Shown piece by piece: positions 1 to 10,789 of a DNA stretch of 64,000 bases. Origin of the DNA: Saposhnikovia divaricata (Eukaryota; Streptophyta; Magnoliopsida; Apiales; Apiaceae); contig CM071599.1 in NCBI GenBank assembly GCA_036435485.1, positions 212,263,178 to 212,327,177 of the forward strand, in the 5' to 3' direction. Position numbers and translations under genes: made by a program. The notes beneath the pieces are model-generated. The model saw only the letters and a list, made by a program, of their open reading frames with translations. It was not told the DNA's origin and ran no database searches. Within the stretch, counting starts at the first letter, position 1; every line of letters begins with the position of its first letter.

Positions 1-480
1 GAAGTACCACTGAAAGTAGAATAGGTATTTAATTATAAGGCACATGATTAAAAGTTCTATTTGAAATAGAATATATAGGAGTTCGAATAAACACTAATAA
101 ATATAAAAATATCTTTTAAAATATTAGAAATAGAATAGGTGTTCGAATTTATAGATGAGAAGAGTTCGAATTTATAGGGAAGACATATAAATAGAAGTTC
201 TATTGGAAGTATAATAAGTATTTATAAGGCATATAATTAAAAGTTCTATTGTAAGTAGAATAGGAGTTCGAATTTATATAGAATAAGAGTTTGAATTTAT
301 AAAAAAAACATGTAATTATAAGTTCTATTGGAAGAGAGTTCGAATTTATAGAGAATAACAGTTCAAATTTATAGAAAAAACATATAATTATAAGTTCTAT
401 TGGAAGTAGAATAAGTATTTGAATATATAAAGAAAAGAACTTATGTGTTAACATAATAAAAAAATATTCTTATGCGGGAA
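1..480. repeat. Degenerate short repeats with ttcgaatttatag motif
   Basis: The motifs ttcgaatttatag and agttctattggaagtagaata recur many times with irregular spacing of roughly 40-70 bp. No coding sequence is evident; the 84-residue minus-strand reading frame here is a by-product of the repeats. The same motif continues left of base 46322 in copy 2 (about 46235-46321), so the array extends beyond the left edge. Confidence 0.6.
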
Positions 481-1880
481 ACCTAAATATATACAGGAGT
501 ATCTATAATATAAACAGAAAATAAGATGTTTTTTTAAACTCAATAATTTTTAGAAAGTTTGGAGAAAATTAAAATTGGAATTTACTCTATTTTTAGGTTT
601 TGATTTTAAGGAAAAAAGTTGTATAAGATAAGTATTATCAATAATATGTAATGAAGTTGGAATTTTGATCTCAAACAAGAGCGGCTCGAAACGTGTTTAA
701 CGGGAAGACGGCTCACTAGAAAAGATTGTATGAGCTATTAAAATTTGATATTGAAGTTATAAATTATATTTCATTTTTATGACTCAATTTGTATGGATAA
801 AAAATGTTATACAAGTAATATATGTAAAAGTTCAGGTTTTGATATTAACGAAAGAGCGCCTCAATAGGAATAACCATGTTTAATGAGAAAACGATTCATT
901 AAAGAAAACCATGTTGAACATTAAAATTTAATATTCATGATACAATAGAAAATAAATGTATTTAAATTTTTTAGAATTTTAGGATTTTAAATATTAATAA
1001 CTAAAAAATTATCTTTTAATATTTTAGAAGAATAATAGGTGTTCAAATATATTTAGAATAATTAATTAAAAATTTTATTGGATGCAAAATAAGTGTTTGT
1101 AATACATATAATTAAGAGTTTTATTATAATTAAAATAGGAGTTCTAATTTATAAATAAGAAGAGTCTGGATTTATTAAAAATACATATAATTAAAAAATT
1201 AATTGAAGGTAGAAAAGATGTTTGAATACATAAAGAATATATATAATAAAATGTTTTATTGGAAGTAGTATACGAGCGCGATGGAGGCGTCTTATACGAT
1301 TTTTTAAAATTATAAACATCTTTTCCTAGAAATCCTTTATTTTAACATTTTTATACAAGTTAATTATAATTGTATTAAAAAAAATTCCATTAAAGTCTTC
1401 ACATTTAAAAAAATTGATGTGTTAACATGAAAGAAATACATTTCCATGCGGAACCTGTAAATTAATACTGGAATATCTATAATATACAAAAAATATAAGA
1501 TGTATTTTCATCTTTTAAAATTTCATAAATATTAGAAAGTTCAAACAATGTAAAAATTGGAATTTACTCTCTTTTAAAGTTTTAATTTTTAAGAAAAAAA
1601 AGATATTTCATAAGATAAGTGCCATCAATAATATGTAATGAAGTTACAATTTCGGTTACAAATAAGAACGGCTCGAAACATGTTTTAACGGCAAGATAGC
1701 TCACTATGTCAATTTTTTTTATTTTTTTAGGGTTTGATTTTAATAAAAATTATAAAATAAGTCTTTATAATATATGTTAAAGTTGGGATTTCGATTTTAA
1801 CGAAAGAGTGACTCAATCAAAAGAATCGTGTTTAACAAGAAATGGGCTCATTAGAAAAGATTATATAATATAATATGACG
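430..1880. repeat. Diverged tandem duplication, unit about 1 kb
   Basis: The block at 430-900 (gtgttaacat, atgcgg, then cggctcgaaacgtg and a closing gaaaga..ctcaat..) has a diverged counterpart at about 1416-1860 in the same order, an offset near 985 bp. Both halves contain phrases of the form 'aacgaaagag...ctcaat' and 'gctcgaaac.tgttt'. No gene is recognised. Copy 2 equivalent: about 46751-48200. Confidence 0.5.
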
Positions 1881-2294
1881 TAATTATGTATTGAATTCTT
1901 TTTAAAAAAATTGTAATGCCACCGTGAATCGCGGCTTTATCGAGTAATTTTATATTATAGTACAACACAAGACCCAATTTTAAAATTTCACACAAGATCT
2001 GGAAATGTTTCTTACGCATCCATTGAAACATGCATGCATTGATAGAACTTAATTCGTGCTTCTCGGCCAAAACATGCATGAACCTTTAAGTACACTGCCT
2101 ACGTTGAAACTAATAATAATCATCAATTTTTTTCTCTTCATAAAAAAAGTAGTATGTAGTTAAAACTAAGATAACCGCTCCCGTTGAGTGAAAAATGGAG
2201 AAGAAAACGCTGGGAATTGCTTGACTTTTGGCTGCATAAACCCCTTTGACTAAAAAGATAGCAATTGATTATGTAGTTATAATATGAAGGAACT

Positions 2295-2322
2295 GGACCG
2301 GGACCGGGACCGGGACCGGGAC
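2295..2322. repeat. GGACCG hexamer microsatellite upstream of PG1
   Basis: Four and a half perfect copies of ggaccg, about 410 bp upstream of the PG1 start codon. It is a sharp GC-rich island in AT-rich DNA. It is unchanged at 48616-48643 in copy 2. Confidence 0.85.
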
Positions 2323-2631
2323 GATTGATAGCAAAAACATGTTACCACCGAAATTTTATGTATCAAGCGTAAAGTAGGATTTGTGATGTAAATGCATAGA
2401 AGATCATATATATTTATACGTATTATGAATTTTTTTTTGAGGTATGATATTACAGAAATCACTTGTTCTGAGCCATCTGCAATAATACAAATACAAGCAG
2501 TAAGATTAAGGTGACTACTTAATTGAGTGCAAGAACAACAATTAAGCCAGCTGAACTCATTTCGGCGCTACTTGCTTTTAGTTAAATCAATTTCGTTTAC
2601 AGTACTCCTTAAAAACATGCACCAAATTCAT

Positions 2632-2639
2632 TATAAATA
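2632..2639 (+). promoter_or_regulatory. TATA box of PG1
   Basis: TATAAATA lies 92 bp upstream of the PG1 ATG, preceded by about 100 bp with no other good TATA candidate. Expected transcription start is about 2660-2670, giving a short pyrimidine-rich leader. The identical site in copy 2 is 48953-48960. Assigned from motif and spacing only. Confidence 0.6.
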
Positions 2640-2730
2640 CACCTTTAATCCATTTCTTAATCCACTAATCCATCTTCTAAAGTCTTTTAATCCACTCCTA
2701 GTTTCATAAGCTTCGACCGAAACAAAAATC

Positions 2731-4351
2731 ATGACTTTAAATACTTGTAGAATGTTACTTGTTCCATTTCTACTAATCTTGTTCAATCGAACCAGTGCAC
2801 AACCTGTGACATTCAATGTGATAGAGCTAGGTGCAAAACCTGATGGGAAAACTGACTCAACTAAGTCTTTTCTTAGTGCATGGACCGGAGCTTGTCTATC
2901 GGTAACACCAGCCTTGATTTACGTTCCGCGGGGGAGGTTCCTGATTCAAAGAGTCTACTTAAGTGGTAAATGCAGGAACAATAATATCTTGTTTAGGATA
3001 GATGGAGTCTTTGTGGCTCCAACAGATTTTCGGATTGCTGGAAATGCGACACATTGGTTAGACTTTCATGGAGTTGATGGTGTTACTATTAGTGGTGGGA
3101 TCCTCGACGGGAAAGGCACTGGTTTGTGGGATTGCAAGGAGGCCGGAAAGGATTGTCCTGTCGGAGCCTCGGTAAGTTTCCTTCACATTTTTACTCAACT
3201 GATATTGATGATTTTCTAATTTATTAAGGTTTTCGACTTTTAGGCCTGATACACTCTTACATCTAATTATGTCAACAAACATGTGCCGAATCTAATTATA
3301 ATTTTTTAAAAAATAATCTTTAATTGATTGCGCACTTTATTGTTGACGTAAAGACTAAAAGATCGAGCATTATTGTAACTGATAATATATATGACTTAAT
3401 TTGCAGACACTAAGTTTTACAAATTCGAAGAATATTGTTGTAAGCGGCTTAACAACATTGAACAGCCAACTGTTTCACATTGTCATCAATGGTTGCCAAA
3501 ACGTAAAGATGAAAGGAATCAAGATCTTAGCATCCGGAAATAGCCCAAACACAGACGGAATTCATGTTCAATTTTCGTCTGCTGTCACGATCTTAAACTC
3601 TAAGATTAGTACTGGAGATGATTGCATTTCAATAAGTGCAGGTACTACAAATTTGTGGATTGAAAATGTGGTATGCGGCCCTGGCCATGGCATTAGGTAA
3701 AAATCAAATTACATTTTCATCTATATTTAAAATGTATTAAGGCATTTTTCGATGAATTATTGATAATATTTTTTGTTGTTTCGCAGCATCGGGAGTTTGG
3801 GCAGAGATCTGAAGGAAGCAGGTGTGCAAAATGTGACAGTGAAAACAGTTACATTTAGTGGTACAACAAATGGTGTAAGAATTAAAACATGGGGCAGGCC
3901 AAGCTCCGGTTTTGTAAGGAATGTTCTATTTCAGCATATAAATATGATCAATGTCCAAAATCCTTTGATCATAGACCAGAATTACTGCCCCAATAACAAA
4001 GATTGTCCTGGCCAGGTACGCCAATTTGAGTGAATACATTTTTCTCCAGCAGGACGATATAGCTGTTAATAATATGTACCATTATTTTTTATTATAGTAG
4101 CTCACATATATTTCTTTGTTTTCAATTTACAGTTCTCGGGCGTTAAAATTAGTGACGTGACATACCAAGATATTCACGGAACATCAGCAACCAAAGTGGC
4201 AGTAAAATTCGATTGCAGCAAGAAGAATCCATGTAATGGTATACAATTGGATAAAGTAAACCTCACATATCAAGATCAACCCGCCACAGCATATTGTATT
4301 AATGCAGCAGGAACTGCGTCTGGCTTGGTTGTACCAACAAGTTGTTTGTAG
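2731..4351 (+). CDS. Polygalacturonase PG1 (GH28), four exons, apparently intact
   Basis: Exons 2731-3171, 3407-3696, 3787-4015 and 4133-4351, all with GT-AG junctions, join in frame to a protein of 392 residues, normal for plant polygalacturonases. Residues 1-23 form a signal peptide (hydrophobic LLVPFLLILF ending TSA), so the product should be secreted to the cell wall, where the family hydrolyses alpha-1,4 bonds of homogalacturonan. All four GH28 signatures are present: SPNTDGIH (Asn195, Asp197), GDDC (Asp218, Asp219), GPGHGISIGS (His241, created across the exon 2/3 junction) and RIK (275-277). A TATA box lies 92 bp upstream. The copy at 49052-50672 encodes the same protein. The sequence does not decide endo- versus exo-activity. 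Start chosen because it gives the signal peptide and lies downstream of the TATA box. Confidence 0.93.
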
Positions 4352-4436
4352 GAGACTCCGGCAAGGAAAGAAGTGCGCATTCAGGCTACCAGATTGCGGA
4401 TATATAGTTCTTAAGGGCTGCGGGCTAAGCAGCAAG

Positions 4437-4479
4437 CGCTTATTGTTGATGGAACACTCTGTTCCATCAACAATAAGCG
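4437..4479. repeat. Perfect 20-bp inverted repeat (hairpin) downstream of PG1
   Basis: Left arm 4437-4456, three-base loop ctc, right arm 4460-4479; every one of the 20 positions pairs. It starts 86 bp after the PG1 stop codon, so it probably lies in the 3' untranslated region. An RNA copy would form a very stable stem-loop on either strand. Origin and role unknown. Copy 2: 50758-50800, identical. Confidence 0.9.
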
Positions 4480-4699
4480 TAAATTATTATTTCTTTAAGA
4501 ATTTTAAGCGGAAATTATTGTTTTGAAGTTGTAAAAAGTGTAAGGATTCCTTTTGCTGGTGCGGGGTGCCCGTGGTGTTGTTAAGCCCATTGCACTCACC
4601 TGGCCCTGCAGAAGATGAGTACAACCCAGTAACTACGAGTAGTACTATGCATTACTTATTTATACAGAATCAGCTGATCTTACTACAAGAATTTTCAGT

Positions 4700-4935
4700 T
4701 TTAATAACAGAAAATTCCGTTGGCAAAGTAAGCAAATCCGTTGGGAAAACAGTTTGCCAACGGAATGCCAACCGAAGAGAAGGGTTGATAGAAACGTTGT
4801 TGGGAAGGGCCTTGCCAACCGAATCATTTCCGTTACTAGTTTTACTAACGGAATAGTAATAAACTAATAACAGATCTCAAAGTCACCAAAAATAAGCACC
4901 CTGCCAACGGAACTGAATTCGTTGTTAAATTTAGT
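4700..4935. repeat. Left subterminal repeats of the CACTA element
   Basis: Multiple direct and inverted copies of ccgttggcaa, ttgccaacgg and taacgga occur within 250 bp of the left end. In the CACTA family such subterminal motifs are transposase binding sites. The reading frame across this stretch is a by-product of the repeats. Confidence 0.65.
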
Positions 4936-5104
4936 AACCCTTTACCAACAGAAGTCTATTTTTAAAATTTAATTAAAAAGGGAAAAATAGCTAAAAATTA
5001 TTTTTAATTTTTTTTTTTTGGTTTAGAAATGCTATAATATAACAAAGCAACATACTTGCAAACAGTTTCCATGATACCAGAAGTTTTTCAACATTGAACA
5101 AACA

Positions 5105-5235
5105 CATTGTATTGTACACAAGTTGGTGTCTTCGAAAAGACCAACCAAATATGCCTCTGCAGCCTCTTGCAATGCTAAAAAAACATGACTCTGAAACCTT
5201 AGATCAGTCTTGAAGTCCTGAGCGATTAGCAAGCT
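5105..5235 (-). pseudogene. Captured histone H3.3 fragment
   Basis: The minus strand encodes LLIAQDFKTDLRFQSH followed by LALQEAAEAYLVGLFEDTNL, the central part of the histone fold of H3. SH and LAL at the positions where canonical plant H3.1 has SA and AAL identify the replacement variant H3.3. The match starts abruptly: LLI is joined directly to AQDFK, with the intervening dozen residues of the alpha-N region deleted, and it ends at TNLCTIQ, where homology is lost. It is too short to make a histone. It lies inside the CACTA element downstream of, and on the same strand as, the RPL30 fragment. Copy 2: 51426-51556, same translation. Confidence 0.85.
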
Positions 5236-5239
5236 CATA

Positions 5240-6865
5240 TTCCCCGTTCTCTAAATGTCTCTGATATGGCCTCAACCTGGAGTCGGTTGGTGGCAGATTT
5301 GTCTGGTTCTGTTGGTTAGGAATATATATTAAAATATGGCAGATATTAAAAGAACAATTATAATACTATGCTATTATATGCTATGTCAAATTCACAAGAA
5401 ATTAGTATACACACATATGTACAAGTAAAGACCATTCTCAAACCATTTCTACAATCCTATACACATCACTATAACTATTTCTTTAGCGAAAACCCTTACC
5501 AATAGATCACACGGAAACCAACCCAACAGGAAAATAGTACAAAGAAGAAGAAACAGGGTAACATGGGTTAAAACTAAAATCTTTTAGGATGATACAGGCA
5601 CTTTCAATATGATAATCCACATCATAATCTAACATAATTAGATGTCACCATCTTCCTAAAAAATTGCGTAAACTTGACTCCCTGAATCTAGTAGACAATT
5701 TTGTTAACAATATAACAATCAGCAGAAAAGCCTAGAAATTTGTAATAAATAAGTAAAGGCATGGAAGAAAATTATAACGAAAAAGGTGACTATTTCTATC
5801 AATAAAAAATAATGAATATTCACTCCTATATTCCTCAACATTTGGGAGTTCGTCTGTAAATTTTAGGAGGTAGAGTATCACTTTTTTTTTCTCTTTCCTT
5901 CAAAATATGTTTAGCACAGCAAATATAGCGAACCATGGAAAACTTACGTAGTTACCTTCTTCAATTTAAATGATCGGGTTTAAAATTGTGTAAAGTATGA
6001 AGATCAGCCTCCATGATGAATCATGTTAATTATTAAAATATGTGATCTGCAACTACAACAAATCTGTTTACATGCTTTATATTAAATCCTATAAAATGCC
6101 CTTCCCTTTCCTGCAGACATAAAGCTATTCCTGACAATTTCTTTCACTCAGCAGCCAATTATACAGACAAGCACAAGGCAATCTTACTAACACAGGTTAG
6201 TGACAGAGAGAGAGAGGAGGAGGAACAGGGACGGGGAAATCAAAAAATTATAGTAATAAATAACTAAACAATATAACAGATAGAAAAGGAGGCTATCATC
6301 GGAGTAGTACATAAAATTCTGAACTATTATCCACAAGCTGCTATAAGAAGGATCCTAAATCATGCTAAGAAATAAAAAGAACTTGGGAGATCGGAGTCAG
6401 GCCTTACATGTAATTGCCTCCTCGGTATTTAAAAACAAATTTTTGTTTACACCTTTTGCAGTTCCTAAATGATCCAATATTAGTTGACTGTCAGCAGCTA
6501 ACCTACAACATACATGAAACAAATACTTTGCACAAAAATTGACTACTACTGAACTATAACTTTCCACTAGGTTCCAGTAAATTTTCCGTTTCGAACCACC
6601 AACAGTATTTCAATCATGTAACATTCAGAATCAAACATCGAGATAGCAATAGAACCACAAATGAGAAAGTTTAGAGAAATTCATAGAGTGTGGCAAAAGC
6701 AGTTACGGTTCACCTGAAGTCACATGAATAACTCCTAGTTATAAACTCTATTGACTACAAACTTATGCATACACATGCTATGCCAAAGCACTGTGTTGCT
6801 TGCTGCATCAAATTTATAGTAATGCTAAAGAAGGTAGCATGCAGAATAATTAACATCCTCCTACA
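5240..6865. other. CACTA interior without a recognised gene
   Basis: AT-rich sequence between the H3.3 and RPL30 fragments. On the - strand it has stretches resembling intron DNA (pyrimidine tracts ending in AG, for example near 6508), consistent with unspliced captured genomic DNA. A possible degenerate third RPL30 exon (LGTAKG, near 6450-6480) is too weak to call. No long open frame. Confidence 0.5.
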
Positions 6866-6870
6866 CTTAC

Positions 6871-7259
6871 TTCCATTGTAGTGGTGCACTCCAACCTTTG
6901 CAAGCATGGCATAGTACTCAGTCTTAGATTTCCTCAATGGCGGGCAATTGTTCGAAATGATAATCAACTTACCTACAATAACAACCCAAACCAACCGTAA
7001 AAAATCACATAAACACACACACAACCTCAAATCAGGCATCACATCACAACCCATTTCATATTAAACCAAACCCATCAACCAAATTACATAAACACATCCA
7101 AATCACAAAAAAATCAAAATCAAGAATGAAGGAGAAGAGTATAAAAATGAAACATTTGGAGAATCAGAGAGACTCAAGCACAGTTGTGTAACCAAGAGTG
7201 TATTTACCACTCCTCATCACAAGTGCTATCCTGTTGTTAATGCTCTCATGAGTCTTCTT
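6871..7259 (-). pseudogene. RPL30: Captured ribosomal protein L30 (eL30) gene fragment with intron
   Basis: Two exons are visible on the - strand. Exon A (7259-7155) follows an acceptor ..tgattgcag and encodes KKTHESINNRIALVMRSGK and then YTLGYTTVLESL. Exon B (6972-6871) follows ..ttattgtag and encodes GKLIIISNNCPPLRK and EYYAMLAKVGVHHYNG, ending at a GTAAGT donor. These are consecutive parts of plant 60S ribosomal protein L30. The codon after ESL in exon A is TGA, and the donor expected just beyond it is lost. The intron between A and B remains, so capture was at DNA level, not through a processed transcript. The rest of the protein and its start codon are missing or unrecognisable. Copy 2 exons: 53580-53476 and 53293-53192. 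Confidence 0.9.
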
Positions 7260-7408
7260 CTGCAATCATCATATACAAACAGTTAAAACAGTATAGAACA
7301 AAATCAATCTTCAAACATAAACTCGAAGAAAAAAAGCTAATTGACGAGAAAGAAAGTCAAATCGAGCTTCATTAACACGAATACAGCTTTGAATTGAATT
7401 TATTTAGC

Positions 7409-7547
7409 TAGGGTTTGTGATTTTGCAAGTGGGTTTGTGAGTAATTGAAATTATAGGGTTTATAATTATAGTAATTGAAAAGCTAGGGTTTATATTTTGA
7501 TTTTATTGACGATCGAGATGATGAACAAATTAAAAAAGCTAGGGTTT
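7409..7547 (-). promoter_or_regulatory. Cluster of four telo-boxes upstream of the RPL30 fragment
   Basis: AAACCCTA on the - strand occurs at 7409-7416, 7454-7461, 7484-7491 and 7540-7547. Telo-boxes are characteristic of promoters and leaders of plant ribosomal protein genes, so these bases were probably captured together with RPL30. A purine-rich tract on the + strand (7650-7700; CCTCC-rich on -) lies just upstream. Whether they still drive transcription is unknown. Copy 2: about 53730-53868. Confidence 0.65.
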
Positions 7548-7675
7548 ATACTTCGATTTGAATCGATAAAATGAGAGTGTGTTCTGTGTTGGGTGTGGAG
7601 TGTGTTTGGGTTCTGTGTGGTGTGGGTGTGTTCTGTGTTTTCTTCAAAGTTGAGAGAGAGAGGGAGGAGGGAGGA

Positions 7676-8480
7676 GGGAGGAGGGGGAAAGGGGGGAAAA
7701 TGTGATTTTTGTTTGGAGGGAAATGACTGAAAGGCTTGTAATAATTTTGGGAATTGGGATTGGGGCAAAAATTGCCGCTTCATCTTTTCGTCCTAATTTT
7801 TATCATATTTTTTTAAATTTTTGTAATTTATTTATTTTAATTAATATATTAATTTAAAATAAAATAAATATCATGTTATCTATATGTATATATGCATAAA
7901 AATACCTATTAACATCGGTATGGTTGGATTGTAGAATAAATTATTTAAAAAAATTATTCAGTGAATCTAGCACGTGCCCTATTACCGAAATTTGTACTAT
8001 TACAACGTTTCCGTCAAGATGAGGCACAACCGAGCCATTTTATTTTTTGATTATTTTTCCCAACACTAGAATGAATATCTATTAACATCCATACGGTTCG
8101 ATCGTCGAAGAAATCATTTTACAAAAATCATTCAGTGAATCTGACACTCGCCCCGTAACCGGAATCTGTATTATTACAACATTTCCGTTAAGATGCGACA
8201 CAACCGAGCCTTTTTATTTTCTGATTATTTTTTCCCAATGCTAGAATGAGTATCTACTAACATCCGTACAGTTCGATCGTAGAAGAAATAATTTAAAAAA
8301 ATCATTCAGTGTATCTGGCACTCGTCCCGTTACCAGAATCTGTACTATTACAACATTTCCGTTAAGATGCGGCACAACCGAGCCTTTTTATTTTTTGATT
8401 ATTTTTTTCTCAACATTAGAGTGAGTATCAATTAACATCCGTACGGTTCGATCATCGATGAAATCATTTAAAAAAATCAA
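7676..8480. repeat. Internal segmental duplication in the CACTA element
   Basis: The block starting ggggaaaatgtgattttt..gggaattgggattggggcaaaaatt at 7690-7900 recurs at about 8486-8700, each time followed by the same start of the 175-bp array. The array therefore contains a higher-order duplication of roughly 800 bp rather than only single-unit copies. Copy 2 shows the same structure. Confidence 0.7.
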
Positions 8481-10110
8481 AAATTGGGGGGAAAATGTGA
8501 TTTTTTTTTGGGGGGAAAGACTGAAAGGCTTGTAATAATTTTGGGAATTGGGATTGGGGCAAAAATTTCCCCCTTCATTTTTTCGTCCTAATTTTTATCA
8601 TATTTTTTTTAAATTTTTTGTAATTTATTTTTTAATTAATATATTAATTTAAAATAAAATAAATATCATGTTATCTATATGTATATATGCATAAAAAATA
8701 CCTATTAACATCGGTATGGTTGGATCGTAGAATAAATCATTTAAAAAAAATTATTCAGTGAATCTAGCACGTGCCCTATTACCGGAATTTGTACTATTAC
8801 AACGTTTCCGTCAAGATGAGGCACAACCGAGCCATTTTATTTTTTGATTATTTTTCCCAACACTAGAATGAGTATCTATTAACATCCATACGGTTCGATC
8901 GTCGAAGAAATCATTTTAAAAAAATCATTCAGTGAATCTGACACGCGCCCCGTAACCGGAATCTGTATTATTACAACATTTCCGTGAAGATGCGGCGCAA
9001 CCGAGCATTTTTATTTTCTGCTTATTTTTCCCAACACTAGAATGAGTATCTACTAACATCCGCACAGTTCGATCGTAGAAGAAATAATTTAAAAAAATCA
9101 TTCAGTGTATCTTGCATGTGTCCCGTTACCAGAATATGTACTATGATAACATTTCCGTTAAGATGCGGCACAACCGAGCCTTTTTATTTTTTGATTTTTT
9201 TTTTCTCAACACTAGAATGAGTATCAATTAACATCCGTACGGTTCGATCATCGATGAAATCATTTAAAAAAATCATTTAGTGAATCTGGCATGCGTCACG
9301 TTACCGGAATCTATACTATTACAACGTTTCCGTCAAGATGTGGCACAACTGAGCCTTTTTATTTTTTGATTCTTTTTTCCCAACTCTAAAATGAGTATCT
9401 ATTAACATTCTTAACGTTCGATCGTGAAAAATATCAATAAAAAAAATCATTCAGTGAATCTGGCACGCGTCCCGTTACCGAAATATGTACTATTACAACG
9501 TTTTTCGTTAAGATGCTGCACAACCGAACCTTTTTATTTTTTGATTATTTTTTCTCAACACTAGAATGAGTATCTACTAACATCCGTACGGTTCGATCGT
9601 CGTATAAATAATTTAAAAAAATCATTCAATGAATCTCACACGCATCCCGTTACCGGATACAACGTTTACGTCAAGAGGCGGCACAACCGAGCCTTTTTAT
9701 TTTTTGATTTTTTTTTGAAACTCTAATATGAGTATCTATTAACATTCTTACGGTTCAATCGTCGAAAAAATCATTTAAAAAAATCATTCAGTGAATCTGG
9801 CACGTGCCCCGTTACCGGAATCCGTACTAGTATAACGTTTCCGTTTAGATGCGGCACAACCTAGCCTTTTTATTTTTTGATTATTTTTTTCCAACACTAG
9901 AATGAGTATCTATTAACATTCTTACGGTTCGATCGTCGAAGAAATCATTTAAAAAAATCATTCAGTGAATCTGGCATGCGCCCCATTACCGGAATCTGTA
10001 CTATTACAACGTTTCCGTTAAGATGCGGTACAACCTTGCCTATTTATTTTTTGATTATTTTTTCCCAACACTAGAATGAGTACCTATTAACATCCGTACG
10101 GTTTCGACAA
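7900..10110. repeat. Tandem array of about 175-bp units inside the CACTA element
   Basis: About 13 units, each containing tatctattaacatccgtacgg, ttcgatcgtcg, atcattcagtgaatctggca, cgttaccgga, acgtttccgttaagatgcgg and cacaaccgagcc. Unit starts fall near 7904, 8071, 8251, 8428, 8700, 8876, 9052, 9229, 9400, 9575, 9737, 9910 and 10082, interrupted once at 8478-8700. Units differ by substitutions and small indels. No coding potential. Copy 2: about 54220-56430. Confidence 0.9.
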
Positions 10111-10112
10111 TT

Positions 10113-10117
<5 letters not shown>

Positions 10118-10160
<43 letters not shown>
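10118..10160. repeat. TA microsatellite
   Basis: Pure alternating TA/AT run ending the 175-bp array. It is longer in copy 2 (about 56443-56508). Confidence 0.95.
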
Positions 10161-10161
<1 letters not shown>

Positions 10162-10315
10162 AAGGATACAATTATCTTAATTTTTTCAAAATTAAAATGT
10201 CGACTCTCTTTTGAAATATACTATACACCTATAATTAGACTAACTAACATGAGCAAAATATAAATATGTTTAATTATATAATTTATATGTAAATAACTAA
10301 TATGATTAATTACCT

Positions 10316-10318
<3 letters not shown>

Positions 10319-10391
<73 letters not shown>
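10319..10391. repeat. TA microsatellite
   Basis: Pure alternating TA run. It is clearly shorter in copy 2 (about 56669-56706), so the two tracts changed length in opposite directions between copies. Confidence 0.95.
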
Positions 10392-10395
<4 letters not shown>

Positions 10396-10789
10396 CTAAG
10401 CAGCATGCATCAACAACACTCTAATGAAAGATAAAATTATATAAACTAACTAATTTTTTTATATATATTTATCAAAAATAGAAAATGATAATATGAGATT
10501 TAGACAATTAATCACAAGACAAAGCCCATAAAAGTAATACAAAGTTGAGAATTCTAGAATAAGATCCAAAAAATCAACACATATATATCATAGAAAACAA
10601 TTTTCATAATTACAATTAAAAATTGTACTCAAAAACTAAAACTAAGCACGGGACAGTATGGTTAATGACCTTAATTAGGCGAGTTGTATAGTTTCGAATT
10701 TTGGATAATATAATTTGTTGGTAATATGTTGAAGGAAAAGCTGAGTAATATTTCTGTTTCGTCTGTGATATTAATTGCAACTTTAAACT

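Noticed and set aside
2277..2462. Small minus-strand frame ending in Arg/Ser repeats.
   Set aside because: Created by the GGACCG repeat; no promoter or domain.
2731..3219. A free-standing 162-residue secreted protein.
   Set aside because: It is exon 1 of PG1 read through the GTAAGT donor into the intron; splicing restores the full GH28 protein.
4437..4479. Rho-independent transcription terminator.
   Set aside because: Plant nuclear DNA; the hairpin is followed by mixed AT sequence rather than a T run, and such terminators are bacterial.
4566..4856. 96-residue frame across the CACTA left end.
   Set aside because: It straddles the element boundary and consists of subterminal repeat translation.
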